Shown: positions 50,996 to 60,497, numbered from the stretch's first letter. The stretch is 64,000 nt of DNA from Oscillospiraceae bacterium (GCA_902778665.1 CACYYN010000001.1:82601-146600), one strand, 5' to 3'. Translations and numbers: made by a program. Notes: generated by a model not told the origin, from the letters alone.

Positions 50996-52333
50996 GTGCA
51001 CAGAAAAAAGGTCGTTATCGTAATAGAGGTAGCAAACAGAGAGCTGGATAATGCCCTGCTCCTGAAGGCAGAGCTGGAAAAGCGCGGCTATGATGTCAGT
51101 ATCATGAGCAAAACGGAACAGCTTCGTATGCAGGAGACGGATATTCTGATAACACCAAACTGCTATATCAAACCAAATTATGATTTCTATCGGTATCGGT
51201 TTAACTGCAAGAGCGGAAAAATTGTGAACCTGCAGTACGAACAGGTCTTGTCACCGATCGAAGAGGACAACGAGCTCTACAGTCTGGACGAAACGACAAA
51301 AAAAATTACGCATCTATGTTGGGGCAGGCACACGGTAGATCGCCTCAGAGGGAAAGGCGTGGAACCATCGCTGCTTCCGGTTACCGGAGCCATTCAGCTG
51401 GATACCACACGCCCTCAATTTGACGAATACTGGAAGAGCAGAGAGGCACTGGCGGAAGAGTTCGCTCTGCCGACAGATAAGAAGTGGATTCTTTATATTT
51501 CGAGTTTTGCCTGCTTCATCGGCAGCAAGATCAACGAAGTACAGAAGGAGACGCATACAAAAGACAATGTGGAGCGCTTTGCGATAGTAACAGACCGTTC
51601 GCAGAAGGCAACGCTCTCCTGGTTTGATCAGTTTCTTGAAAAGAACAAGGATTATATTGTCATCTACAGGCCGCATCCCGTGGAGCTCAGCAGCCCTCAG
51701 GTACGGGAAGTGGTTGAAAAACATCCTCAGAGCTTCCGCTGCATTCAGGATTATGAAGTGAAGCAATGGCTGAAAGTAGCTGATATCCCCTGCACATGGC
51801 TCAGCACCGCAATTTCTGAGAGCTATTTTGTAGGAAAGAATTGCCTGGTGTTTCGGCCCTGTGAAATTCCGGAGGATGTGGACTGTGTTTTGTATCAGGG
51901 GGTACAGGCGGCACGGTCTTATGATGAATTTGAGCATCAGATTCTGAATTATCATTCTTCCACAGCGTATTTCCCAATCAGCCGGGATCTGATTGAGTAT
52001 TATTATGATTTCAGCCAAGTGCCTGCATATCGGAAAATTGCGGATGTTGTGGACGGACAGCTTCCGGAAGCGGAAGATACCCAATCCTATGAGAAGGATC
52101 GGATAGAATATCTTCTCAGGAACCATCTTATTCTGAAACTATCTGTAAAAAAAGCTTATCGCGGCTGGTATCGCCTGACCGGGCGCAAAATTAAAAACAG
52201 AAAATTCCGGGAAAAGTTTTTTGTGGAAGAATGGGAAAAAACCGTGGATAACCGGATCAATAACAGTGAAGGAATCCATCGGAAAGAGCAGAAGTTCAAA
52301 GAAATATTGGAAAGAAAAGAGATTTCAACATGA
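50996..52333 (+). CDS. Surface-glycan biosynthesis protein, GT-B-like
   Basis: A 445-residue soluble protein. The N-terminal half has strands like those of two-domain glycosyltransferases (KKVVIVIEVANRELDNALL, DILITPN) and the C-terminal half carries YIVIYRPHPVEL, where the Arg-Pro-His is common in CDP-glycerol transferases and polysaccharide (KpsC/LipB-like) enzymes. The end is a basic coiled helix that may bind the membrane. It resembles 'surface carbohydrate biosynthesis' proteins from nonulosonate clusters. GTG 50996 is used with GGAGGAA 6 bases upstream. Its stop overlaps legB by four bases. It may be the nonulosonate or kinase-like transferase of this cluster. Confidence 0.6.
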   Translation: MHRKKVVIVIEVANRELDNALLLKAELEKRGYDVSIMSKTEQLRMQETDILITPNCYIKPNYDFYRYRFNCKSGKIVNLQYEQVLSPIEEDNELYSLDETTKKITHLCWGRHTVDRLRGKGVEPSLLPVTGAIQLDTTRPQFDEYWKSREALAEEFALPTDKKWILYISSFACFIGSKINEVQKETHTKDNVERFAIVTDRSQKATLSWFDQFLEKNKDYIVIYRPHPVELSSPQVREVVEKHPQSFRCIQDYEVKQWLKVADIPCTWLSTAISESYFVGKNCLVFRPCEIPEDVDCVLYQGVQAARSYDEFEHQILNYHSSTAYFPISRDLIEYYYDFSQVPAYRKIADVVDGQLPEAEDTQSYEKDRIEYLLRNHLILKLSVKKAYRGWYRLTGRKIKNRKFREKFFVEEWEKTVDNRINNSEGIHRKEQKFKEILERKEIST

Positions 52334-53310
52334 GTAAAATCCTTGTGACCGGTGCAGGCGGATTTATCGGCAGCCATCTGACGGAGCTCCTTGTTCGTGA
52401 AGGGCTTGATGTCAGGGCGTTTGTCCACTATAATTCTCTGGGAAGCTGGGGATGGATCGATTCCTTTCCGGAGGAAGAAAAAAAGAATATTGAAGTCTTT
52501 TCCGGGGATATCCGGGATCCGAACGGCGTCAGGGATGCATTGCGGGGCTGTGATGCGGTTTTCCATCTGGCGGCACTGATTGCGATTCCCTTCAGCTATC
52601 ATTCACCGGATACCTATGTAGACACGAATATCAAGGGCACATTAAATGTCCTTCAGGCGGCAAGAGACCTGGGTACGTCCCGTGTGCTGGTTACGTCCAC
52701 ATCGGAGGTTTACGGCACGGCACAGTATGTGCCGATTGATGAAAAGCATCCCTATCAGGGACAGTCTCCTTATTCTGCTACCAAAATTGGAGCAGACAGG
52801 CTGGCAGAGTCATTCTATCGCAGCTTTGATCTTCCGGTGACGATTGTGCGGCCGTTTAACACCTACGGTCCGCGTCAGTCAGCGAGAGCCGTCATTCCGA
52901 CGATTATTACCCAGCTCCTCGCAGGCAGACAGGAGATCCGGCTCGGTGCACTGTCACCGACGAGAGATTTCAATTTCGTCAGGGATACTGCCAACGGGTT
53001 TTATCAGATATTCCGCTCGGAGAAAACAATCGGGCAGGAGATCAATATAGCGACCCAGAAAGAAATCTCTATAGGAGATTTGGCAAAGGAGCTGATTCGC
53101 CAGATCAATCCGGAAGCGCAGATCGTCTGTGAAGAGCAGCGCCTCCGCCCGGAAAAGAGCGAAGTGAACAGGCTGCTCGGCTGCAATGAGAAAATCATGC
53201 GCCTGACAGACTGGAAACCGCAGGTATCCTTTGAACAGGGACTTGCGGAGACAATCGAGTTCCTGCGCAATAACCTTGACCGATACAGAACTGACATCTA
53301 TAACCTTTGA
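52330..53310 (+). CDS. legB: NAD-dependent 4,6-dehydratase, LegB-like
   Basis: A 326-residue extended SDR. The NAD motif is VTGAGGFIGSH (residues 5-15), the Ser/Thr site is VTSTSEVYGTA, and the active Tyr-Lys is SPYSATKIGAD. It matches LegB, which in legionaminic acid synthesis forms the 4-keto-6-deoxy sugar from GDP- or UDP-GlcNAc. The HYNSLGSWGWID text near residue 37 is typical for LegB and close GDP-mannose dehydratase-like enzymes. It starts the nonulosonate section and overlaps the previous gene. Confidence 0.88.
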   Translation: MSKILVTGAGGFIGSHLTELLVREGLDVRAFVHYNSLGSWGWIDSFPEEEKKNIEVFSGDIRDPNGVRDALRGCDAVFHLAALIAIPFSYHSPDTYVDTNIKGTLNVLQAARDLGTSRVLVTSTSEVYGTAQYVPIDEKHPYQGQSPYSATKIGADRLAESFYRSFDLPVTIVRPFNTYGPRQSARAVIPTIITQLLAGRQEIRLGALSPTRDFNFVRDTANGFYQIFRSEKTIGQEINIATQKEISIGDLAKELIRQINPEAQIVCEEQRLRPEKSEVNRLLGCNEKIMRLTDWKPQVSFEQGLAETIEFLRNNLDRYRTDIYNL

Positions 53311-53325
53311 GAGGAATCATCATTT

Positions 53326-54441
53326 ATGAAGTACTGCAAAAAATGTGTTATGCCGGATACAAGACCGGGAATAACATTTAATGAAGAAGGTATCTGCTCA
53401 GGCTGCCAGTCTTTTGAAAGAAGAAAAGATATAGACTGGGACGCAAGATTTAAAGAGCTGGAGGCTATCTGTGATAAATACCGCGGCATGAATGGGGACG
53501 GGTATGACTGTGCCATTGCGGTTTCCGGCGGGAAGGATTCCCATTATCAGGTTTACCTGATGAAGGAAGTCATGCATATGAATCCCATTCTCTTCAGCGT
53601 GGAAGATAACTTCCCCATGACGGAAGCCGGAAAGCATAATATCCGCAATATTTCGGAAGAATTCGGCTGCAATATTATCAGCATGAAGCCGGACATTCGG
53701 GCACAGAAAAAGCTGATGCGCTATATGTTTGAACAGTACGGCAAGCCGACCTGGTATGTGGACAGACTGATCTACACCTATCCCCTCTATATGGCAGCAA
53801 AATTCAATACCCCGCTGCTGGTTTACGGTGAAAATGTAAGCTATGAGTACGGCGGAGCGGACCGGAAGGAAACCTACAGCGCAAAAGAGCAGCTCAACAA
53901 CGGCGTCGCATCCGGCGTGGATGAAGAGGAGCTGATCGCCAATGCAGGCGTAACGGCAAAGGATCTGTATCTGACCCGTGCTCCCGAGCAAAGCATTCTT
54001 GACTCGCTCGACCCGATTTATATCTCCTACTTTGTTCCTTGGAACAGTGTGAAGAATGCAGTGTTTGCAAAAACTCGCGGTTTCCATGATCTCACGCACG
54101 AATGGCGCAGGACCCTTTGCATTGAAGACTTTGACCAGGTTGACAGCCGGGCTTATCTGGTGCATCCTTGGCTGAAATATCCCAAATTCGGGCATACAAG
54201 CGCAACGGACTATGCCTCGCGCTTTGTACGCTACGGGCTTATTGACCGGGAAACTGCCGTTCAGCTTGTAAAAGAACATGACAGCAAGCTGGATCCGCTC
54301 TGTGTCCGGGATTTCTGTGAATTCTGCGGTTATTCGGAATCTGAGTTCTGGGCGATTGTGGATAAATTCTACAACAAAGATCTTTTTGAGAAAAATGAAC
54401 TGGGAGAATGGGTGCTGAAGCACCCCGTCTGGGAAACTTAA
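53326..54441 (+). CDS. N-acetyl sugar amidotransferase (WbpG/PseA/LegA-type)
   Basis: A 371-residue PP-loop enzyme. It begins with two CxxC-type pairs (YCKKCVMPD and GICSGCQSF) and carries the ATP-pyrophosphatase motif AVSGGKDSHYQ. CEFCGYSESEF lies near the end. The family turns a sugar acetamido group into an acetamidino group, using ammonia from a partner glutaminase such as HisH/HisF-like proteins. No such partner is in the window. The presence suggests an acetamidino-nonulosonate or precursor. Confidence 0.88.
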   Translation: MKYCKKCVMPDTRPGITFNEEGICSGCQSFERRKDIDWDARFKELEAICDKYRGMNGDGYDCAIAVSGGKDSHYQVYLMKEVMHMNPILFSVEDNFPMTEAGKHNIRNISEEFGCNIISMKPDIRAQKKLMRYMFEQYGKPTWYVDRLIYTYPLYMAAKFNTPLLVYGENVSYEYGGADRKETYSAKEQLNNGVASGVDEEELIANAGVTAKDLYLTRAPEQSILDSLDPIYISYFVPWNSVKNAVFAKTRGFHDLTHEWRRTLCIEDFDQVDSRAYLVHPWLKYPKFGHTSATDYASRFVRYGLIDRETAVQLVKEHDSKLDPLCVRDFCEFCGYSESEFWAIVDKFYNKDLFEKNELGEWVLKHPVWET

Positions 54442-54474
54442 GAGCCTTTTTATCATCAGTGCAGGGGAAGCGGT

Positions 54475-55512
54475 ATGGATTATTCAAATCTGATCATTGA
54501 TCTTCAGACAAGTATATGCGATGCGATGCGCATCATTGACAGAAGCGACCTGAAAATACTCTTTGTTGCGGATGGAAGGAAGCTGGTCGGGTCTCTAACC
54601 GATGGAGATATTCGTCGCTTTCTTTTTAACGGCGGCACGCTCCAGGACAATGCGGAAAAGGCTGCAAACCACAATCCGAGAGTAGCCAAAAGCCTGAAAC
54701 ATGCATCTGAACTTTATAACAGATTATACTACATAGCGATTCCCGTGATTGATCAGGATGGGAACATAACAGGAATCTATGTGGGAGAGGAGCTCCAGCA
54801 GAAAAAGCAGAGTCCGCTCCACGTGCCGGTTGTGATCAACGCCGGAGGGAAAGGGACAAGGCTTGATCCTTATACGAGAGTTCTCCCCAAACCCCTGATC
54901 CCGGTGGGTGAGCTTCCCATTATCGAACATATCATGCAGCAGTTTCAGAAGATGGGCTGCGATGATTTCAGCGTGATTGTCAATTATAAAAAAGAACTGA
55001 TTAAAACCTATTTCCGGGAAAGTGAGAATCAGTACCGGGTTACCTGGTATGATGAGATCTCTCCCCTGGGCACAGGTGGAGGCCTGAGCCTTCTGAAGGG
55101 GAAAATCAACAGCACGTTTTTCTTCACCAGCTGTGACACGCTTCTTCTTTCGGATTATGAGACCATGCTGCGTTTCCATAAAGAAAACAGGAATATGGTT
55201 ACGATGATTTGTGCATGGAAGAACCTCACCATTCCCTACGGAATCGTGGAAATGGGCAAAAACGGCATTATCGAGCAGATGCGGGAGAAACCGGAGCTTT
55301 CCTTCCTGACCAACACCAGCATCTATATAGTGGAGCCGGAGGTCATAGAGAAGATTCCCGACAACACTTCAATTACCTTCCCGGAAGTGATTCAGGCACT
55401 GATGGACAGAGGAGAGAAGGCGGCTGTTTTCCCGGTCAATGAAAGTGAATGGTTGGATATGGGACAGCTATCCGAACTGGAAAAAATGAGAGAGAGGCTA
55501 TACGGAAAATGA
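54475..55512 (+). CDS. CBS-domain sugar-1-phosphate nucleotidyltransferase, PtmE-like
   Basis: A 345-residue fusion. Residues 1-115 form a CBS pair (LKILFVADGRKLVGSLTDGD and YYIAIPVIDQDG). From residue 118 comes a nucleotidyltransferase of the RfbA/GlmU type with INAGGKGTRLDPYTRVLPKP, then TGGGLSL and FFTSCDTLLL. The same domain order is known in Campylobacter PtmE, which makes GDP-glucosamine for the legionaminic acid route, so GDP rather than UDP sugars may be used. It overlaps the CMP-transferase start by four bases. Confidence 0.85.
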   Translation: MDYSNLIIDLQTSICDAMRIIDRSDLKILFVADGRKLVGSLTDGDIRRFLFNGGTLQDNAEKAANHNPRVAKSLKHASELYNRLYYIAIPVIDQDGNITGIYVGEELQQKKQSPLHVPVVINAGGKGTRLDPYTRVLPKPLIPVGELPIIEHIMQQFQKMGCDDFSVIVNYKKELIKTYFRESENQYRVTWYDEISPLGTGGGLSLLKGKINSTFFFTSCDTLLLSDYETMLRFHKENRNMVTMICAWKNLTIPYGIVEMGKNGIIEQMREKPELSFLTNTSIYIVEPEVIEKIPDNTSITFPEVIQALMDRGEKAAVFPVNESEWLDMGQLSELEKMRERLYGK

Positions 55513-56210
55513 AAAATATTGCAATCATTCCAGCCCGAAGCGGTTCCAAGGGACTGCCGGATAAGAATATCAGGCTCCTTGGCGGAAAGCCTCTGCTGGC
55601 CTATACCATCGAGGCGGCAATTCAGTCGGGCTGTTTTGATACCGTCCATGTGTCCACAGATTCTGAGCATTATGCTGAGATTGCCCGGCAGTACGGGGCA
55701 GATGTGCCGTTTTTGCGGAGTGCCGCACTGGCAACAGACACAGCCTCGACATGGGATGCGGTCCGTGAGGCGCTTTGCCGTTATGCTGAGCTGGGAAAGA
55801 CGTTTGACACCATGATGCTGATGCAGCCCACCACACCGCTCAGAACCGGAGAGGATGTAAAGAGAGCATACGCTCTGCTGAAAGAAAAGCAGGCAAAATC
55901 GATTATCGCCGTGTGTGAGGTGGATCATTCTCCGCTCTGGTGTGACACCATCCCCGATAGCGGCAGCATGAAAGGTTTCGGCCATAAGGAGCTCGCCTGG
56001 GTGAACCGGCAGGATCTGCGGCCCTATTACCGGGTGAACGGAGCAATGTATCTGCTCAGTGTAAACGGCGTTGACATTCCGCCGGATGATGATATTTATG
56101 AGGATAACTGCTACGCATTCTTTATGGATCGAAAGAAGAGTGTTGATATAGACAGCGAGGACGACCTCGCTATGGCGGAATTCCTTCTTTCAAGGAGAAA
56201 AAATGGCTAA
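55509..56210 (+). CDS. CMP-nonulosonate cytidylyltransferase (NeuA/LegF-like)
   Basis: A 233-residue enzyme: IIPARSGSKGLPDKNIRLLGG is cut here to its core IPARSGSKGLPDKNIR (residues 6-21), which binds CTP. LMQPTTPLRTGEDV and the acidic metal motif DSEDDL follow. It activates a sialic-acid-like sugar with CMP. It is the NeuA catalytic domain only, with no extra C-terminal domain. ATG 55509 overlaps the previous stop, and the next gene begins eight bases before its end. Confidence 0.92.
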   Translation: MKNIAIIPARSGSKGLPDKNIRLLGGKPLLAYTIEAAIQSGCFDTVHVSTDSEHYAEIARQYGADVPFLRSAALATDTASTWDAVREALCRYAELGKTFDTMMLMQPTTPLRTGEDVKRAYALLKEKQAKSIIAVCEVDHSPLWCDTIPDSGSMKGFGHKELAWVNRQDLRPYYRVNGAMYLLSVNGVDIPPDDDIYEDNCYAFFMDRKKSVDIDSEDDLAMAEFLLSRRKNG

Positions 56211-57213
56211 AAAGATTACAATTATCGCAGAAGCAGGTGTAAACTATAACGGAGATATCCGGATTGCCAAGGAAATGGTAAAGGCCGCTGCGGCTTCCGG
56301 AGCAGACTATGTCAAGTTCCAGACCGGGGTACCTAAATTCGATGTCTCGGTTTTTGCAGAGAAAGCGGAGTATCAGAAGCATAATACGGATGATGATGCC
56401 GGCTCGGAAAGCCAGCTGGAGATGTGCTCCAAGCTGATGCTCCCCTTTGAGGTATATCCGGAGCTGATCGAATGCTGCAGGGAGAACAATATTGCGTTTC
56501 TTTCCTCACCCTTTGATCCTCCCTGTGCCAGATTTCTCCACGAGATGGGCATGCATATCTGGAAAATCCCATCCGGAGAAATTACCCATTTCCCGATGCT
56601 GAAAGTAATCGCTTCCTACGGGGAACCGATTATTATGTCAACCGGAATGGCCACACTGGAAGAGATCGAGACAACGCTTGCCTATCTCCGGCAAAACGGA
56701 GCAGGGGAGATCACGCTTCTTCACTGCAACTCTGAATATCCCACACCGTATCCGGATGCCAATATCCGGGCTATGTTTGACCTGAAAATGCATTTCGGGC
56801 TTGAAGTCGGTTATTCGGATCACACGCTCGGCATTGAGGTCCCGATTGCAGCGGCAGCCCTCGGAGCGACGGTAATTGAAAAGCACTTTACCCTTGACCG
56901 GACTATGGAAGGGCCGGACCAGATTTCAAGTATTGAGCCGGATGAGCTGAAGCAGCTGGTGGATTCGATCCGGCATGTGGAGGCAGCTCTCGGATCCGGC
57001 ATGAAAGTTCCTACGGAGTCAGAACGTAAGAATATCAATGTAGTGCGTAAAAGCATTGTGGCTGCGCGGGCAATCCGAAAGGGCGAGGTTTATACGGAAG
57101 AAAATCTTGCCTGCAAACGCCCGGGCGGAGGCATCTCCCCGATGGAGTGGGACAATGTCCTCGGCCTCACTGCCGTGCGGGATTTTGCACCGGATGAGAT
57201 GATTGAACTGTAA
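56203..57213 (+). CDS. N-acetylneuraminate/legionaminate synthase (NeuB/LegI-like)
   Basis: A 336-residue synthase. The TIM-barrel part has IIAEAGVNYNGD, ADYVKFQTG, FLSSPFD, KIPSGEI and LLHCNSEYPTP, and EVGYSDHT with the metal His. A C-terminal antifreeze-like SAF domain (SIVAARAIRKGEVYTEENL, then KRPGGGISP) is kept. It joins phosphoenolpyruvate with an N-acyl amino sugar to make the nine-carbon acid. NeuB and LegI are hard to tell apart by eye; the neighbours favour LegI. Confidence 0.93.
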   Translation: MAKKITIIAEAGVNYNGDIRIAKEMVKAAAASGADYVKFQTGVPKFDVSVFAEKAEYQKHNTDDDAGSESQLEMCSKLMLPFEVYPELIECCRENNIAFLSSPFDPPCARFLHEMGMHIWKIPSGEITHFPMLKVIASYGEPIIMSTGMATLEEIETTLAYLRQNGAGEITLLHCNSEYPTPYPDANIRAMFDLKMHFGLEVGYSDHTLGIEVPIAAAALGATVIEKHFTLDRTMEGPDQISSIEPDELKQLVDSIRHVEAALGSGMKVPTESERKNINVVRKSIVAARAIRKGEVYTEENLACKRPGGGISPMEWDNVLGLTAVRDFAPDEMIEL

Positions 57214-57225
57214 AGGAGCATCAGT

Positions 57226-58512
57226 ATGGTTAATCCGAACGGGGAATACTTTGGAAAGAGGCTTCTGTTTGTCGGAGCTTCAGGTCATTTTGAACCTGCC
57301 ATCAAAAAAGCCCAGGAAATGGGTGCTTATGCAATTGTGATCAACAACAATCCCAATGCGAAGGGAAAACAGTTTGCTGACCTGGCTGCTGATGTGGACA
57401 CCTATGTGGTGGACGACATTGTCAATTTTGCAAAAGAGCAGAAGGTTGACGGGCTTTTTACATCCTGGAATGATATGAATCTTTTTCACACCCAGGAAGC
57501 TGCAGAACGGCTGAATCTGCCTTTTTTTGCAACCCGGGAACAGCTGGATGCCCTTGTGTTTAAATATGATTTCAAGGTAACCTGCAGAAAATACGGCGTT
57601 CCGGTAACACCTGAATACTATGTCGGCGGCAATCTGACCGAGCAGGATGTTGCCGCTTTCCGGTATCCGGTTATCTTCAAGCCGATTGACAGCGGCGGCA
57701 CCCGCGGAATGACAGTGCTGCATTCTCCGGAGGGCGTCTGGGAGGCCTATGAAAAAGCGCTTGCTCCCTCTGCGGCTAAAAAAGTGGTGGTGGAGAAGTA
57801 TCTCCGCAACGGCCATCTGGTTGTTTTCGATCTGGCCATACAGAATGATCAGGTTTATCTCGCCTGTGCGATGGACCGCTGTATTGTGCGCACCTCGGAA
57901 AGTGCCGTTCCTCTGGCGATTTCCTATATGTATCCGTCTAAGTATATTGATGTGATTGAAGAGCAGGTTATGCAGCCCATCACAGACATGATTCACGGGC
58001 TGGGTATTCACAACGGGATCATTTCATTTGACGGAATGATCAGCGAGGGTCAGCTGTACCTGATCGAGACGCAGTTCCGCTGGGGCGGCACGCATTTCTA
58101 CAAGTTTGTGGAGCAGGAAAGCGGAGTAGATCTGCTTGCGATGATGATCGACTACGCCCTTACAGGGACATATGACCGCTACTCCTTCGAGGGAAAACTG
58201 AATGCCCGCTTTAAACGGCATTATGCCTGCCAGAACCTGCAGGCATTTCCCGGAAGAATTAAAGATGTACAGAATGTGGATAAGGTGCTCGCAATTCCGG
58301 GTGTCGACTGGCTGATTCAGATTAAGAATCTTGGCGACATCATCCCGGATGACGGTTCCACGGCGGAAAACTTTGCGAAGATCGGGCTTTCCGCAGATAC
58401 GGAGAAAGAGATCTATCATCTGATGGATCAGGTTCAGAAGACTTTGGTCGTGCTGGATGAAAACGGCAGAAATCTGATCAAAAACAATGTGCCGGCTGAA
58501 CTTCTCGGATAA
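57226..58512 (+). CDS. ATP-grasp ligase in the nonulosonate cluster (paralog 1)
   Basis: A 428-residue protein with the carbamoyl-phosphate-synthase/PurK-like ATP-grasp plan. It has a Rossmann-type start (RLLFVGASGHFEPAIKKA), a YPVIFKPIDSGGTRGM ATP-lysine strand with glycine-rich loop, VVEKYL, and an acidic metal strand (LYLIETQFRWGGTH). ATP-grasp enzymes join a carboxylate to an amine or thiol through an acyl phosphate. About 5 kb on lies a paralog of almost the same length. It starts 12 bases after the synthase. Substrates are unknown; N-acylation of an amino sugar is a reasonable guess. Confidence 0.82.
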   Translation: MVNPNGEYFGKRLLFVGASGHFEPAIKKAQEMGAYAIVINNNPNAKGKQFADLAADVDTYVVDDIVNFAKEQKVDGLFTSWNDMNLFHTQEAAERLNLPFFATREQLDALVFKYDFKVTCRKYGVPVTPEYYVGGNLTEQDVAAFRYPVIFKPIDSGGTRGMTVLHSPEGVWEAYEKALAPSAAKKVVVEKYLRNGHLVVFDLAIQNDQVYLACAMDRCIVRTSESAVPLAISYMYPSKYIDVIEEQVMQPITDMIHGLGIHNGIISFDGMISEGQLYLIETQFRWGGTHFYKFVEQESGVDLLAMMIDYALTGTYDRYSFEGKLNARFKRHYACQNLQAFPGRIKDVQNVDKVLAIPGVDWLIQIKNLGDIIPDDGSTAENFAKIGLSADTEKEIYHLMDQVQKTLVVLDENGRNLIKNNVPAELLG

Positions 58513-58516
58513 GAAC

Positions 58517-59311
58517 ATGATGTGTGACTATCATCTTCACTCGGAGTTTTCTTTTGACTCTTCAGAGAAAATTGAAGCGATCTGTGAAAAAGCGGTTCAG
58601 TCGGGAATACGCGAGATTGCCATTACCGATCATGCAGAGTTTCCCGTGCGAGACAGTGCACCCTGGCCGGACTTCAGGAGACGTGCAGAGGTGTTGGATT
58701 TCTGCCGTACCCGTTTCGGAGAGAATCTTATCATTCGTTCGGGAGTAGAAGCCGGTCAGCCCTGGCACTGCGATTGCCCGGGCAAGGAATGGTCCGGGGA
58801 GAATCTGGATTTTGTCCTTGCCTCTGTCCATGAGCTGGATGGATACCCGGATCCGAGAACCTATGCCTATACACCGGAGAATACCTCCAATTTTATCCAT
58901 ACCTATCTGATGCAGATGACCGCTATGGCGGAAAAATGCGATTATGATGTGCTGGGGCATGTCACCTATCTTTTCCGTTTTATTCCCGAGGAGATTGTGC
59001 GGGCTATTCCGCCGGAGTCATTCATGGAGGAGTATGAGGCTCTCTTTCGCACGGTCCTGTCCAGAGGGAAGGGAATTGAGGTCAATTGCAGCGGGTTGCG
59101 GATGCCTTCCATCGGGAAGACGCTCCCGTCCCTTGAGCTGCTGCGGCTTTACCGGGAGCTGGGCGGAGAGATTGTTACCGTCGGTTCAGACGGGCATTCC
59201 TGCCGCAGCGCGTTTACCGGGCTTGAAACGGGCTATCAGGTGCTGCGGGATGCAGGCTTTTCCTACGCTACTTCCTTCGAGAAACGGATTCCCGCTTTTT
59301 ATAAAATATAA
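58517..59311 (+). CDS. PHP-domain phosphatase/hydrolase
   Basis: A 264-residue PHP protein like histidinol-phosphatase HisK. Metal ligands: MCDYHLHSEFS (HxH near residue 5), ITDHAEFP, ASVHELDG, LGHVTYLFRF and GSDGHSCR. It may be a phosphatase of a phosphorylated sugar or acid. There are no his genes, so a histidine role is unlikely. The start is ATG 58517 or 58520, 5 or 8 bases after the ATP-grasp stop; no strong ribosome site is seen, so it may depend on coupling. Confidence 0.85.
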   Translation: MMCDYHLHSEFSFDSSEKIEAICEKAVQSGIREIAITDHAEFPVRDSAPWPDFRRRAEVLDFCRTRFGENLIIRSGVEAGQPWHCDCPGKEWSGENLDFVLASVHELDGYPDPRTYAYTPENTSNFIHTYLMQMTAMAEKCDYDVLGHVTYLFRFIPEEIVRAIPPESFMEEYEALFRTVLSRGKGIEVNCSGLRMPSIGKTLPSLELLRLYRELGGEIVTVGSDGHSCRSAFTGLETGYQVLRDAGFSYATSFEKRIPAFYKI

Positions 59312-59326
59312 CCCAGGAGCTGACTG

Positions 59327-60487
59327 ATGAAAAAGCTTGCTGTTCTCACCGGAACCAGGGCTGATTTTGGCCTGCTTGCACCGATTATAAAAAAACTCCG
59401 CACCTTTCCGGATCTGGATGTACGCCTTGCAGTGACGGGAGCACATCTTTCGCCGGAATTCGGCCTGACGGTTTCGGAAATTGAGGCGGAAGGAATTCCG
59501 GTGGATCGAAAAATAGAAATTCTTCTTTCCTCCGATACACCTTCGGCAATTTCAAAATCTATGGGCCTTGCAATGATCGGGTTTGGCGATTATTTCCAGG
59601 ATTCGGCCCCGGACGCCCTGCTGGTTCTCGGTGACCGGTATGAGACGCTGGCGGCAGCCTGTGCTGCTGTGAATGCACGCATCCCGATTTTTCACCTTTA
59701 CGGCGGAGAAACGACGGAAGGGGCGGTGGATGAAGGGTTTCGCCATGCGCTTACCAAGCTGTCCTGCATTCATTTTGTGGCCAATGGAGAATTTGAGAAG
59801 CGTGTGATTCAACTCGGAGAAGCTCCGGAGCGGGTTTTTCGCGTCGGGGCTATGGGGCCGGAGAATGCCATTCATATGCCCAAGCTTTCTCTTTGTGAGC
59901 TGGAAGAGAGCCTTGGGGTTAAACTGGGGGAAAAATACGCCGTTCTGACGTTTCACCCGGTTACGCTGGAAAACCATACCGCGCATGCTCAGGCCGATGA
60001 ACTTGTGAAAGCTCTTGAATGGTTTCCGGAAATCACCTTTCTCTGTACCAAGGCAAATGCGGATGCTGACGGAAGGATCATCAATGAGGTTCTGGAGGCA
60101 TTTGCATGTAAGCGCAATAATGTATTTCTGGTGGATTCTCTGGGAGCAAAACGCTATCTGAGCGCATTGAATTATGCCCTCTTTGCCATCGGCAATTCTT
60201 CCAGCGGGCTGGCAGAAGTGCCCAGCTTCCATATCCCGACGGTCAACATCGGAGACCGCCAGAAGGGGAGAATGCAGGGAGAGAGCATTATCAACTGTGC
60301 TCCCGAGGCTGACAGCATCGCAGCGGCGATTGAAAAAGCATTATCTCCCGCATTCCGGGAGACAGCCGCAAAAGCTGAAAATCCCTATGGTGACGGGCAT
60401 GCATCTTCCAAAATCGCGGAGATTGTGCATGATCACCTGATCCATAACAAAATGATCTTGAAAAAGAAGTTCTACGATCTGGAGTAA
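59327..60487 (+). CDS. Hydrolysing UDP-GlcNAc-type 2-epimerase (NeuC/LegG-like)
   Basis: A 386-residue GT-B-fold epimerase. Motifs: LTGTRADFGLLAP, LVLGDRYETLAAA, HLYGGETTEGAVDEGFRHA and IGNSSSGLAEVP. It releases UDP or GDP and inverts C2 to give the free amino sugar used by the NeuB/LegI synthase. The presence of LegB suggests the diacetamido-trideoxy sugar (LegG) rather than ManNAc. It lies 15 bases after the PHP gene. Confidence 0.92.
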   Translation: MKKLAVLTGTRADFGLLAPIIKKLRTFPDLDVRLAVTGAHLSPEFGLTVSEIEAEGIPVDRKIEILLSSDTPSAISKSMGLAMIGFGDYFQDSAPDALLVLGDRYETLAAACAAVNARIPIFHLYGGETTEGAVDEGFRHALTKLSCIHFVANGEFEKRVIQLGEAPERVFRVGAMGPENAIHMPKLSLCELEESLGVKLGEKYAVLTFHPVTLENHTAHAQADELVKALEWFPEITFLCTKANADADGRIINEVLEAFACKRNNVFLVDSLGAKRYLSALNYALFAIGNSSSGLAEVPSFHIPTVNIGDRQKGRMQGESIINCAPEADSIAAAIEKALSPAFRETAAKAENPYGDGHASSKIAEIVHDHLIHNKMILKKKFYDLE

Positions 60488-60497
60488 CGGAAGGTCC

